Source of the DNA: Acidiferrimicrobium sp. IK
GTDB lineage: Bacteria > Actinomycetota > Acidimicrobiia > Acidimicrobiales > Palsa-688
DNA length: 64,000 nucleotides
Assembly: GCF_025499425.1 (NCBI RefSeq)
Contig: NZ_JAIMCB010000018.1
Location: 1 to 64,000 of the forward strand
Reading direction: 5' to 3'
Shown: in pieces, positions 35,755-45,444 of the stretch
How positions within the stretch are numbered: the first letter of the stretch is position 1
Layout of the letters: each line of letters opens with the position of its first letter
Position numbers and translations under genes: made by a program
The notes under the pieces: model-generated
What the model saw: the letters and a program-made list of their open reading frames with translations, nothing else
What the model was told of the DNA's origin: nothing
The model's database searches: none

Positions 35755-37044
35755 CTACCCGGCGACGGGGGCGTGGCGCCGGGTCGGGACCGCCACGGCC
35801 CTCCAGGTCACCCGGAAGCGGGCCCCCCCGAGGGGAGCGTCGCCGATGAACCATTCCCCGCCGGTGGTGCGCACTACCGAGTCGGCGATCGCCAGGCCCA
35901 AGCCGGTGCCTCCCGGGACGTCCGAGACCCGGTGGAAGCGGTCGAACACCCGGGCCCGCTCCTCGGCGGGGACGCCCGGCCCGTCGTCGTCGACGGTGAG
36001 CACGACGTGACCGGCGGTGGTGACCACCTGCACCAGAACGGACCCGCCGGGAGGGCTGTAGCGGCACGCGTTGTCGACCAGGACCCCGAGGAGTCGGTCG
36101 ACCCAGCCGGCCGGGGCCATGATGACGGCCACGTCGGCGGCCGCGACGTCCAGGCTCAGGCCCCGGCCGGCGGCCACCGCGGCGAAGCGGGTGACCGCAG
36201 CGTCGGCGGCGCCGGCCACGTCGACGGGCACGGCCGGGGGAACCTCGCTGCCCGAGTCGCTACGGGCCAGCCACAGCAGGTCGTCGACGATCTCCCGCAG
36301 CCGGTACCCCTCGTCGGAGACCCGCCTCAGCGTGTCGCGGTAGTACTCACCGTCACGGGGGCGGTCGAGGGCCAGACCGACTTCCGCCTGAATGACGCTG
36401 AGCGGGGTCCGCAGCTCGTGGGACGCGTCCGCGGTGAACGCCGCCTGCCGGCGGCGGACTTCCTCGACCGGGGCGGAGGCGCGCAGCCCGATAAGCAGGG
36501 CGGCGGCGTAGACGACGACGAGCAGGCCGGCGCCGAGCAGCAGCTCGGTCACGACCAGTTCGCCTCGGACCCGGTCGATCTGGCCGACGCTCTCTGCCAC
36601 CACGACCCATCCGTCAAGGACGCTTTGCGCCCGGGCCCGCAGCGACAGGGTCCCGATGTGAAGCGACACCACCGCCCCGCTGCGCCACGGGCGCACCGGG
36701 AGCGCCGGCGCGCCGCGGATGAGGGCGGTGGAGTGCCCGTCGGCGGTGACCAGCCACACGAGGGCCGGCGCGTCGTCGAAGTCACCGTCGCCGTCGGTCG
36801 TCCCGGTCAAGGGGCGGGGGGAAGCGGCGTCGAGGGGGCCTTTGGCCAGGATGCTTTGCACCCGGTCAGCCAGGCGGCTGTCGGCCTCGGCCCGGAGATG
36901 GCGAAGCACGATGACGTCGAGAGCGGCACCGATCACGACCGCGAGCAGCGCGGTGAGGGCGGTGGCGACCAGGGCGACCTTGATGGCGTGGCGGCGGTGG
37001 CCGCGGTTGAGGGCGTGGCGCAGCCGCCCCTGGGCTGGTCTCAC
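35755..37044 (-). CDS. Two-component sensor histidine kinase
   Basis: Membrane sensor kinase of about 429 residues. Seen: TM1 near residues 22-45, an extracytoplasmic domain of about 125 residues, TM2 (LLLGAGLLVVVYAAALLIGL), then HisKA with ASHELRTPLSVIQ (phospho-His), N box LVDNACRYSPPGG, G1 VDDDGPGVP and G2 GGTGLGLAIADSVV. A clear HAMP domain is not visible between TM2 and HisKA. The GTG at 37044 overlaps the regulator's stop (GTGA), a coupled pair. The signal is unknown. Confidence 0.93.
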   Translation of the reverse strand: MRPAQGRLRHALNRGHRRHAIKVALVATALTALLAVVIGAALDVIVLRHLRAEADSRLADRVQSILAKGPLDAASPRPLTGTTDGDGDFDDAPALVWLVTADGHSTALIRGAPALPVRPWRSGAVVSLHIGTLSLRARAQSVLDGWVVVAESVGQIDRVRGELVVTELLLGAGLLVVVYAAALLIGLRASAPVEEVRRRQAAFTADASHELRTPLSVIQAEVGLALDRPRDGEYYRDTLRRVSDEGYRLREIVDDLLWLARSDSGSEVPPAVPVDVAGAADAAVTRFAAVAAGRGLSLDVAAADVAVIMAPAGWVDRLLGVLVDNACRYSPPGGSVLVQVVTTAGHVVLTVDDDGPGVPAEERARVFDRFHRVSDVPGGTGLGLAIADSVVRTTGGEWFIGDAPLGGARFRVTWRAVAVPTRRHAPVAG

Positions 37045-37709
37045 TGCTGCTCCAGCCGGTAGCCGAGGCCCCGGACGGTGGTGATGACCGCACCGGTGTC
37101 GCGCAGCTTGTTGCGCAGCCGGCCGATGTGGACGTCGATGGTGTTGGACCCGACCGCGTCGGCCTCGTCGTCCCATACCTGGCTGGCGATGCTGAGGCGG
37201 GTGACCACGCTCGGACTGCGCCGCAGGAGCACCTCGAGGATGCCCATCTCGGTGCTGGTCAAGTCGATCGGCTCGCCCCGGTAGGACACGATCCGGGTCG
37301 CCGGGTCGAAGTGCACTTCGCCGACGTGCAGCGAGTGGGCCGGGGCCTGCGCGGGGCGCCGCTGCAGCGCCCGGAGGCGAGCCAGCAGTTCGCTGAAGTC
37401 GAACGGTTTGACCAGGTAGTCGTCAGCGCCCGCGTCGAGACCGGCGACCCGGTCGGCGTGGGTGTCGCGGGCGGTCAGCATCAGGATCGGGGTGCGCGTA
37501 CCGCGGGCCCGGAGCCGGGCCAGCACGTCCATGCCGTCCGCCTTGGGCATCCGCCAGTCGAGCACGATGACCTCGTACTCGTAGGTCAGCGCGTAGGCCA
37601 CTGCGTCGGCCCCGTCACCGACCGCGTCGACGACATAGCCGTGCTCTCGAAGGCCTCGGGCCAGCACCGATCGCAGTCCCGGGTCGTCCTCGGCGACGAG
37701 GACCCTCAC
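37041..37709 (-). CDS. OmpR/PhoB-family response regulator
   Basis: Partner of the adjacent kinase, 222 residues. Seen: receiver domain with VLVAEDDPGLRSVL, phospho-acceptor Asp in IVLDWRMPKADG, LMLTARD and DYLVKPFDF, then a winged-helix effector domain (LTSTEMGILEVLLRRSPSVV, GSNTIDVHIGRLRNKL, TTVRGLGYRLE). It precedes the kinase gene with a GTGA overlap. The regulon is unknown. Confidence 0.95.
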   Translation of the reverse strand: MRVLVAEDDPGLRSVLARGLREHGYVVDAVGDGADAVAYALTYEYEVIVLDWRMPKADGMDVLARLRARGTRTPILMLTARDTHADRVAGLDAGADDYLVKPFDFSELLARLRALQRRPAQAPAHSLHVGEVHFDPATRIVSYRGEPIDLTSTEMGILEVLLRRSPSVVTRLSIASQVWDDEADAVGSNTIDVHIGRLRNKLRDTGAVITTVRGLGYRLEQQ

Positions 37710-37743
37710 CTGCGGGCCTGGCCAAGTGACCGCACCGCGGTGT

Positions 37744-38238
37744 CTACCGGCCGGCCGATACCATCCGGCGCGCGCCGGAGCGGGCCGGGGCCAAGCGGAC
37801 CAGCGCCTGGTAGGTGACCACCGCGATGGCCAGGTGCATGAACACGAGCACCAGTACGGCCTGAGCCGAATCGCCCCGGACCAACAGCGCGGCGTCGGGA
37901 AGGAGGAGGACCGCCGACACCACGACTGCTAGGCGGACGAACAGCCACCGCGGCTGGGATGTGATGCGGGTCACGACAGGCCATGCGATGCAGGCGATGA
38001 TGACACCAATGACGGTCAGCTTGGAGTAGTCACCGAACCGGTAGTGCTGGTAGCCCTTGGTGGCGGGGAACACGGCTTTGCCGGCGGCGACGAGCACCGC
38101 GTCGGCGAGCAGCGAACCGATGATGGCGACCGCGGTAGCGACGAGGACCGAGCGCGCCCCAGGCTGGCTGGGGGCCGGCTCGAAATCGACTCGGCACAGC
38201 TCGAGGGCACGGTCCAGCGGAGGGGGGAAGGTCGGCAC
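37744..38238 (-). CDS. Small multi-pass membrane protein of unknown function
   Basis: About 164 residues. Seen: an N-terminal soluble start, then four hydrophobic helices (about SVLVATAVAIIGSLLADAVL, LTVIGVIIACIAWPVV, LFVRLAVVVSAVLLLPDAAL, AVLVLVFMHLAIAVVTYQAL), with a polar loop KGYQHYRFGDYSK between helices 1 and 2. I do not recognise it with confidence; it resembles small four-helix 'DUF6069'-type actinobacterial proteins. The GTG at 38238 has GGAG about 11 bases upstream; an ATG at 38304 is the alternative. Divergent from the synthase cluster. Confidence 0.6.
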   Translation of the reverse strand: MPTFPPPLDRALELCRVDFEPAPSQPGARSVLVATAVAIIGSLLADAVLVAAGKAVFPATKGYQHYRFGDYSKLTVIGVIIACIAWPVVTRITSQPRWLFVRLAVVVSAVLLLPDAALLVRGDSAQAVLVLVFMHLAIAVVTYQALVRLAPARSGARRMVSAGR

Positions 38239-38321
38239 GGTCAGACTCCAGCGAGGCGATGGGGGGATCGAAGCGATGGTACGGGTCGGTCCTGACAAGT
38301 TCATGAAGCCCGGCCGGTGGC

Positions 38322-38345
38322 GGACGCCACACGCGCCTGGCGTCC
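38322..38345. promoter_or_regulatory. Inverted repeat upstream of the lipid-synthase operon
   Basis: Perfect 8-base arms, GGACGCCA and TGGCGTCC, separated by 8 bases, about 130 bp before the first synthase. The spacing suits a dimeric repressor or activator. It is the only strong dyad I see in the 237-bp divergent spacer. No -10/-35 pair was assigned with confidence. Confidence 0.4.
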
Positions 38346-38462
38346 ATCTGACCACTGTCGGTAACGCCACGTTCATCCGCGTCGGCTAGAACGTAAGGGA
38401 CAAACCGCCCAGGCACGCAGCCGGCCGGCGGGCCCGGGTGGGGCCAGCCACAGCCTCTGGGC

Positions 38463-38471
38463 AAGAGGAGG
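38463..38471 (+). promoter_or_regulatory. Ribosome binding site of the first synthase
   Basis: AAGAGGAGG, an almost perfect Shine-Dalgarno, ends 4 bases before the ATG at 38476. It fixes the start of this giant gene. Confidence 0.8.
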
Positions 38472-38475
38472 ACCG

Positions 38476-41400
38476 ATGCCAGGACCAGACGACATCCTCG
38501 CAGTCGACCCGTTCGGGCGCCCCAACCACCGCTTGGTCGTGGCCGCGGCACGCGCCGGTGCCACCGGCGTGCTGGACCTGGCCGGCGCCGGCCGGCCCGG
38601 CTGCCCCGACCGTCTCTGGGCGGAGGCCGTCGACAAGGTCGCAGCGCGGGTCGCGGGCGCTTGGGCCGTCCGAGTGGCGCCCGGCCAGACCGTCGAGCTG
38701 CCTGAGACCGCCCAGACGGTGGTCCTGGCCGGCCGGTCCCCGACGCCCGACGAGGTGGCGATCTGGTCGGGCCGACGGGTCCTGGTCGAGGTGACGTCGC
38801 TGGAGGAGGGACGCGAGGCGCTGGCCGCCGGCGCCGAAGGCTTGTGGGCCAAAGGCTGCGAGGCCGGTGGCCGTGCGGGAAAAAGCGAAGGGTTCGTCCT
38901 GGCTCAGCAGATCGCCCGCCTGGGCGCCCCGTGGTGGCTGGCGAGCGGGGTCGGCCCCCACACTGCGGGCGTGGCTCGCGCCGCGGGGGCGACCGGCTTC
39001 GTGCTCTCCGACGCGCTGGCGCTGCTCGAAGAGGTCCGCCCGCCGGCGGCCACCGCGGCCGCCATCGCCGCGATGGACGGCAGCGAGACCGCCACGCTGG
39101 GCGGGTGGCAGGTGTGGGCCCGGCCCGGTTCGCCCGCCGCGCTGCTGCGCCGGGGACCCGGGGAGCTTTCGGAAGGCGAGGTCGTGGCCCGGATCGGCAC
39201 GGACGTGCGCCGGGACCTGGTGCCGGCCGGGCCCGACACCGCTCTCGCCGCCCGGATGGCCGAGCAGTGGCGCACCGTCGCCGGCGTGGTTGCCGCCATG
39301 CGGGACTGCACCGAGCGCAGCCTCGCCGCGGCCCGCCACCACCGTCCTTTGGCCCCCGGTAACGCCCTGGCCGGCCGTCACGGCCTGCGCTACGGGGTGG
39401 CGCAGGGGCCGATGACCAGGGTCAGCGACCGGGCGGCGTTCGCCGCCGCCGTCGCCGACGACGGCGGCCTGCCCTTCGTCGCTCTCGCCCTGCTGAGCGG
39501 CGGGGACACCCGCAGCCTGCTGACCGAGACCGCCGCGGCGCTCGGCGGGCGCCCATGGGGCGTCGGCATCCTCGGATTCGTCCCCCCTGAGGTTCGCGCC
39601 GCGCAGCTGGAGGTGGTCCGGGAGCTGCGCCCGCCGCTGGCCCTGATCGCCGGGGGGCGGCCGGCCCAGGCCCGCAGCCTCGAGGACGACGGCATCGCCA
39701 CGTTCATCCATGTTCCCTCGCCGGGGCTGCTCGAGCAGTTCCTGGCCCAGGGCGCCCGGCGCTTCGTGTTCGAAGGACGCGAGTGCGGTGGGCACGTCGG
39801 TCCCCGCACCAGCCTGTCGCTTTGGGAGGCGCAGGCGGAGGTCCTTCGCCGCCACGGTGACCTGGCCGAGGTGGAGGTCCTCCTCGCGGGGGGCATCCAC
39901 GACGCGACCTCCTCCGCCATGGCCGCGACCGTCCTCGGGCCCCTCGCCGGCGCCGGCGCCGCGGTCGGGGTGCTGATGGGGAGCGCCTACCTGTTCACGG
40001 CGGAGGCCGTCGAGGGGGGCGCGATCACCAGCGGCTACCAGCAAGCCGCGCTCGGCTGTCGCGACACGGTCCTGCTCGAGACGTCGCCCGGGCACGCGAC
40101 CCGCTGCGTCGACAGCCCCTACGTGGCGACCTTCCAGCGCCGCAAGGAGGAGCTCATCGCGGCGGGGACCGACGCCGCCGCCATGTGGGCCGAGCTGGAG
40201 GAGCTCAACTTGGGCCGGCTCCGGCTGGCCAGCAAGGGGCTCGCCCGGACCGCTGGCGGGACGACCGCGGTCGACGACGCGACGGCCGCCGCGGAAGGCA
40301 TGTTCATGATCGGCCAGGTCGCCGCGCTGCGAAGCGAACCCACGACGATCGCCGCGCTCCACGAAGAGGTGACCTCCGGGGGGGCCGAGCTGGTTGAGCG
40401 GGTCGCGGCGGCGCCGGTCCCGGCCGTCGCCCGCCGGGGGCCTTCCCCCCTCGACATCGCCATCGTCGGCATGGCCGGGGTGTTTCCCCAAGCCTCGGAT
40501 GTCGAGACGTTCTGGGCCGATGTCGTCGCCGGGCGCGACGCGGTCAGCGAGGTCCCCGCGGCCCGGTGGGACACCGGGCGGTACTTCGATCCCGACCCGG
40601 CGCTCGCAGGCCGGCGGACGCCGTCGCGCTGGGGCGGCTTCATCCCCGCGGTCGACTTCGATCCCCTCGCCTACGGGATCCCGCCGTCGTCGCTAAACGC
40701 GATCGAGCCGGTGCAGCTGCTGGCCCTCAAAGTCGCCGACGCGGCGCTGGCCGACGCCGGCTACGCCCACCGCCCCTTCCCCCGGGAGCGGACGTCGGTC
40801 ATCTTCGGGGGGGAAGGAGGCACCGACCTGCAATGCGCCTACAACTTCCGGGTGCTCGCCGACCAGTACCTCGGGGTCCTGCCCCCCGAGCTGGAGGAGC
40901 ACCTCCCCGTCTACAGCGAGGACTCGTTCCCCGGCGTCTTGACCAACGTGATCGCCGGGCGGATCGCCAACCGCCTGGATCTGGGCGGCGTCAACTACAC
41001 CGTCGACGCCGCCTGCGCGTCGGCGCTCGCCGCGCTCGACGCCGCCTGCAAGGAGCTGGCGGCCGGCGGCAGTGACATGGTCCTCTGCGGCGGAGCCGAC
41101 CTCCACAACGGCATCAACGACTACCTCCTGTTCTCCTCGGTGCGGGCGCTGTCCCCCACCGGTCGGTCCCGCCCGTTCGACGCCAGCTCCGACGGCATCG
41201 CGCTCGGCGAGGCGGTGGCCTGCGTGGTCCTCAAACGACGGGCGGACGCGGAGCGCGACGGCGACCGGGTCTACGCGGTCATCGACGCCGTCGGCGGGTC
41301 GAGCGACGGCCGCCACCTGGGACTGACCGCCCCTCGCAAGGAAGGCCAGCAGCTGGCCGTGCGGCGAGCGTACGCCCAGGCCGGTTACGGCCCCGATCAG

Positions 41401-44400
41401 GTCGGGCTGGTCGAGGCCCACGGCACCGGCACCGCGGTCGGTGACCGCACCGAGTTGGCGACCCTCACCGAGACCTTCGGCGACCACGGGGCGGCTCCGT
41501 CGGGAGTGGTGCTCGGCTCGGTCAAGTCCCAAGTAGGTCACACCAAGTGCGCCGCCGGCCTGGTCGGGCTGGTCAAGGTGGCCCGTTCCGTCTACCACGG
41601 GGTGCTGCCCCCGACGCTGCACATCGCGGCGCCGCACGCCGCCTACGACCCGGAGCGAAGCCCGTTCCGCTTCCTGGCCGCCGCCCAGCCGTGGCCGCAA
41701 GCGGAGCGCCACGCCGCGGTCAGCGCCTTCGGGTTCGGCGGGACCAACTTCCACGCGGTGATCTCGGCGGCTCCCGACGCCGACCGACCCGCGCACGGCG
41801 TCGGACCGTGGCCTTGTGAGCTGGTGATCATCCGGGCCGCGACCATGGCGGACGCCAAGGCCCGGGCCGGGCGCCTGGCCGACCTGGCGGAGCGTGTTGG
41901 CGCCGCCGACCCCGCCGGCGCCCGCCACCGCCTGAGGGACCTGGCCTACACGGTCTGCGCTGGTGCGGACGAGCCAGGCGCCGGCCTCCAGCCGGCGCAG
42001 CTGGCCGTGGTCGCTCGGGACTGGTCCGATCTGGCCGAGCGGCTGCGCGCCGCCGCCGCGGGCCGCGCCGACCCGGGCGGCGTGTACGTCGCCGACGAGC
42101 AGGCCGGCGGCGGGGTGGCGTTCTTGTTCCCGGGGCAGGGCAGCCAGCGGCCCAACATGCTCGCTGACGTGCTGGTCGCCTTCCCGTGGTTGGCGCCGAT
42201 CCTCGCCGCCGGGGCTCCGTGGCAGGAAGTCATGTTCCCGCCTGGCGCCTACACCGACGAGCAGCGGGCTGCGCAGATCGCCAGGATCACCGCCACCGAC
42301 AACGCCCAGCCGTCCCTCGGCATCGCCGCCGCCGCGATGACCGCGATCTGGGACCGGTTGGGGGTGCGGCCCGACGCGGTCGCCGGCCACAGCTACGGCG
42401 AGCTGCCGGCGCTGGCCGCCGCCGGCTGCTTCGACCTGGCCGCGCTCGTGCAGCTCAGCGCGGCCAGGGCCGCGGCGATGACCGCGGCTGCCGCCGCCCT
42501 CGGCGACGACCCGGGGACGATGGCGGCGGTGAGCTTGGGCGCCGACGAGGTGCGGGAGATGCTCGGCGACAGCGACGTCGTGGTGGCCAACCACAACAGC
42601 CCCCGCCAGTCGGTCATCTCCGGGCCGACCGCCGCGGTGGGCGCCGCCGTCGAGGCCCTCTCGGCCCGCAAGGTCGGGGTCCGCCCCTTGGCCGTGGCGT
42701 GCGCCTTCCACAGCCCGCTGGTGTCGGGGGGCGCCGCCCAGTTCCTCTGCGACCTGCGCGACGTGCCCTTCTCCTCGCCGGCGCTGCCGGTGATCGCCGG
42801 GTCGTCCGCGGCGCCGTACCCGCCCGATCCCGACGCCAGCCGGACGCTCCTAGCCGAGGGCATCGCCTCACCGGTGCGCTGGGTCGAGCAGGTCGAGGCC
42901 CTCTACGCCAGCGGGATCCGAACTTTCGTCGAGGTCGGACCGGGGCGGGTCCTCAGCCACCTCGTCGGGGCCATCCTCGGCGAGCGGCCCCATGTGGTGG
43001 TCGCCAGCGACGTCGCCGGCGAGAACGGGATCACCCGGCTGCTGCTGGCCTGCGCCCGGATGGCGACCACCGGCGTGGAGCTCGACACCGAAGCGCTCTT
43101 CGCCGGGCGGGCGGCCCCGGTCGACCTGGCCTCGCTGCCGCTGCCCGCCGCGGGGTGGAGCGTCGACGGCCACCTGGTCCGCGGCGGTGACGGGACGGTC
43201 GTGGCCGGCGGACTGCAGCCGGCGGACACGGTGCCCTCGGTGGCAGCGCCGGGCGGCGCTGCCACGGCGGCTCCCGACCAGCGCGACGCCGCCGTCCTCG
43301 GGTACCTGAAGTCGATGCAGGACGCGATCGCCGCCCAGCGAGACGTCATGCTCCGCTACCTGGGGGAGACGGCGCCGGTGACCGACGTGCCAGCGACGGC
43401 TGAAGCGGCAGGGCCCGGCGGCGGAGGTCTCGCCGTGCCGCTGGCCGGCGGCGCCGCTCCCGGTGAGCCGGTCGGGAGCGCGGCGCCTGGCGCCTCGGCG
43501 GGGCCGGTCCCGGTCGCCGGCGCTGGAGCCGGCGCGGCCCCACCCGATGGAGGCGCCGACCCGGCCGGGCTGCTCACCCGGATCGTCAGCGAGCGGACCG
43601 GCTACCCGCCCGCCATGCTCGACCTCGACGCCGACCTCGAGGCGGACCTGTCGATCGACTCGATCAAGCGCCTCGAGATCCTCTCCGAGGTGATGGACCG
43701 CGCTGGCATCGCGGCCGCCGACGATGACACCCTCGTCGAAGAGGTGGCCCGCATCACCACCCTCCGCGGCGTCGCCCAGTGGCTTACCGATCATCGCCCC
43801 CCGGAGACCGAGCCCGGAGCCGCCGACCGTGCGGCCGAGCCCGGTGCCGCCGACCGGGCCGAAGGCGCTCAAGATGGCAACCCGAGCGCAGCCGCCGGTC
43901 GTTTCGTGGTGGAGAGGGAGGACCTCCCGCCGGCCTCGACGGAACTGGAAGTGGCGGGGCAAGAGGTGGTGATCGTCGTTCGCGACGGCTTCCCGCTGGC
44001 CGACGCGACCGAGGCGGAGCTGCGCGAGGCCGGCACGTCGGTGAGCACGGTGAGATGCCACCCGCCCCACCAGCCCCTCGACCCGGAACTGCGCGACGCG
44101 CTGGCCGGCGCCGACATCGTGGTCTACCTGGCCGCGGCGGAGCCCGGCGCCGGAGGCGACGCGCTTTGGTCGTTCCCGTTGTGGCAGGCCGCGCTGGGCG
44201 GGACCGCGAGCCGGTGGTTGGCGGTCACCGTCGACGGAGGGATGGTCGCCGAGGAACGCCCGGGATCCGATGCCCGCGTCTCGGAGGTCCGCCATCCGGC
44301 CGGCCTGGCCGGAGTGGTGAAGGTCGCGGCCATCGAGCGGGCGGGACTGCGCGCCCGCGTCCTCGACCTCGACGGCGAGCTCGTCTCCGCCGATCCGGCG

Positions 44401-45444
44401 GCCGCGGCGCGGCTGGTGCTCGAGGAGCTGCGCGACGGCCACCCCGCGGTGGACGTGGGGCGTCGGGGTGCCCGCCGCATCGGTGTGCGGATCGCCGCGG
44501 TGCCGGCCCCGGCCGGGAGCGAGCAGCGAGAGGCCCTCGGGCCGGACTCGGTCGTGCTGCTAACCGGCGGCGCCCGGGGCATCACCGCCGCCGTGGCCCG
44601 GGCCCTACATTCCCGCTTCGGCAGCCGCATCGAGCTGGCCGGCCGCACCCGCCTCGACGGGGACGAGGATCCCCGACTGGCCGGCGCCGACGACCTGAAC
44701 GCGCTGCGCCGCCGCATCGCCGAACTCGGCCACCACTCCCAGCCCGCGCACATCGACGCGGCGGCCCGGGCGGTCCTCGCCTCCCGGGAAGCCCGCCAGA
44801 CCGTTCGCGACCTGACGGCGGCAGGCGCCGCGGTCAGGTACCACGCGCTCGACGTCACCGACGAGCTCGCCCTCGCGGCCGTGGTGGACGACGTCTACGC
44901 CCGGCACGGGCGCATCGACGCGGTCGTCCACGGCGCGGGGATCATCGACGACCGCCTGATCGCCGACAAGACCGCGGAGAGCTTCGCCTCGGTATGGGCG
45001 ACCAAGGTCGGCGCGGCCCGGGCACTGCTGCGCTGCTTGCGGCCAGGGCCCGGGGTGCTGGTGCTGTTCGGCTCGGTCAGCGGGGTGTGGGGCAACCGCG
45101 GTCAGGTCGACTACGCGGCCGCCAACCACGCCCTCGACACCTTGGCGTGGGCCTACGACGGCGTCGAGGACCGCCGCGTCGTGTCCATCGACTGGGGACC
45201 GTGGCGAGACGCCGGCATGGTGACAGGACCCCTCGCCCGGGAGTACGCCCGGCGGGGCATCGACCTGCTCGGCGTCGACGAAGGCGTCTCGGTGGTGCTC
45301 GACGTGATGGCCGACCCTGACGCCGCGCCCTGCCAGATGATCGCCATGGCCGGCCCGCTGCCGTCCCAGGCGTCGGGCGCAGCGCCTCCGGCGGGCGCAT
45401 CCGAGGGACCCGGCGGCCACCTGCAGGCTGCTCGCCTTGGCTGA
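38476..45444 (+). CDS. Pfa/Hgl-like lipid synthase: reductase barrels-KS-AT-ACP-KR
   Basis: Iterative type I synthase of 2322 residues. Seen in order: a degenerate nitronate-monooxygenase-like barrel (about 1-200, GCEAGGRAG at 127-135); a fuller PfaD-like FMN enoyl reductase (about 305-600, GRECGGHVG at 434-442); KS (about 657-1085) with Cys847, His982 and His1022; AT (about 1214-1500) with Ser1306 in GHSYGE and the malonate-binding Arg1331; one ACP with Ser1729 in DLSIDSIKR; KR (about 2025-2290) with TGGARGI and Tyr2213 in DYAAAN. A Pro/Ala linker separates AT from ACP. All catalytic residues of KS, AT and KR are intact. DH is supplied by the next gene, whose TTG start overlaps this stop. 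Confidence 0.9.
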   Translation: MPGPDDILAVDPFGRPNHRLVVAAARAGATGVLDLAGAGRPGCPDRLWAEAVDKVAARVAGAWAVRVAPGQTVELPETAQTVVLAGRSPTPDEVAIWSGRRVLVEVTSLEEGREALAAGAEGLWAKGCEAGGRAGKSEGFVLAQQIARLGAPWWLASGVGPHTAGVARAAGATGFVLSDALALLEEVRPPAATAAAIAAMDGSETATLGGWQVWARPGSPAALLRRGPGELSEGEVVARIGTDVRRDLVPAGPDTALAARMAEQWRTVAGVVAAMRDCTERSLAAARHHRPLAPGNALAGRHGLRYGVAQGPMTRVSDRAAFAAAVADDGGLPFVALALLSGGDTRSLLTETAAALGGRPWGVGILGFVPPEVRAAQLEVVRELRPPLALIAGGRPAQARSLEDDGIATFIHVPSPGLLEQFLAQGARRFVFEGRECGGHVGPRTSLSLWEAQAEVLRRHGDLAEVEVLLAGGIHDATSSAMAATVLGPLAGAGAAVGVLMGSAYLFTAEAVEGGAITSGYQQAALGCRDTVLLETSPGHATRCVDSPYVATFQRRKEELIAAGTDAAAMWAELEELNLGRLRLASKGLARTAGGTTAVDDATAAAEGMFMIGQVAALRSEPTTIAALHEEVTSGGAELVERVAAAPVPAVARRGPSPLDIAIVGMAGVFPQASDVETFWADVVAGRDAVSEVPAARWDTGRYFDPDPALAGRRTPSRWGGFIPAVDFDPLAYGIPPSSLNAIEPVQLLALKVADAALADAGYAHRPFPRERTSVIFGGEGGTDLQCAYNFRVLADQYLGVLPPELEEHLPVYSEDSFPGVLTNVIAGRIANRLDLGGVNYTVDAACASALAALDAACKELAAGGSDMVLCGGADLHNGINDYLLFSSVRALSPTGRSRPFDASSDGIALGEAVACVVLKRRADAERDGDRVYAVIDAVGGSSDGRHLGLTAPRKEGQQLAVRRAYAQAGYGPDQVGLVEAHGTGTAVGDRTELATLTETFGDHGAAPSGVVLGSVKSQVGHTKCAAGLVGLVKVARSVYHGVLPPTLHIAAPHAAYDPERSPFRFLAAAQPWPQAERHAAVSAFGFGGTNFHAVISAAPDADRPAHGVGPWPCELVIIRAATMADAKARAGRLADLAERVGAADPAGARHRLRDLAYTVCAGADEPGAGLQPAQLAVVARDWSDLAERLRAAAAGRADPGGVYVADEQAGGGVAFLFPGQGSQRPNMLADVLVAFPWLAPILAAGAPWQEVMFPPGAYTDEQRAAQIARITATDNAQPSLGIAAAAMTAIWDRLGVRPDAVAGHSYGELPALAAAGCFDLAALVQLSAARAAAMTAAAAALGDDPGTMAAVSLGADEVREMLGDSDVVVANHNSPRQSVISGPTAAVGAAVEALSARKVGVRPLAVACAFHSPLVSGGAAQFLCDLRDVPFSSPALPVIAGSSAAPYPPDPDASRTLLAEGIASPVRWVEQVEALYASGIRTFVEVGPGRVLSHLVGAILGERPHVVVASDVAGENGITRLLLACARMATTGVELDTEALFAGRAAPVDLASLPLPAAGWSVDGHLVRGGDGTVVAGGLQPADTVPSVAAPGGAATAAPDQRDAAVLGYLKSMQDAIAAQRDVMLRYLGETAPVTDVPATAEAAGPGGGGLAVPLAGGAAPGEPVGSAAPGASAGPVPVAGAGAGAAPPDGGADPAGLLTRIVSERTGYPPAMLDLDADLEADLSIDSIKRLEILSEVMDRAGIAAADDDTLVEEVARITTLRGVAQWLTDHRPPETEPGAADRAAEPGAADRAEGAQDGNPSAAAGRFVVEREDLPPASTELEVAGQEVVIVVRDGFPLADATEAELREAGTSVSTVRCHPPHQPLDPELRDALAGADIVVYLAAAEPGAGGDALWSFPLWQAALGGTASRWLAVTVDGGMVAEERPGSDARVSEVRHPAGLAGVVKVAAIERAGLRARVLDLDGELVSADPAAAARLVLEELRDGHPAVDVGRRGARRIGVRIAAVPAPAGSEQREALGPDSVVLLTGGARGITAAVARALHSRFGSRIELAGRTRLDGDEDPRLAGADDLNALRRRIAELGHHSQPAHIDAAARAVLASREARQTVRDLTAAGAAVRYHALDVTDELALAAVVDDVYARHGRIDAVVHGAGIIDDRLIADKTAESFASVWATKVGAARALLRCLRPGPGVLVLFGSVSGVWGNRGQVDYAAANHALDTLAWAYDGVEDRRVVSIDWGPWRDAGMVTGPLAREYARRGIDLLGVDEGVSVVLDVMADPDAAPCQMIAMAGPLPSQASGAAPPAGASEGPGGHLQAARLG

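Noticed and set aside
38386-40491. 701-residue minus-strand frame
   Set aside because: Mirror of the synthase coding strand in GC-rich DNA; Gly/Arg/Pro-rich with no domain.
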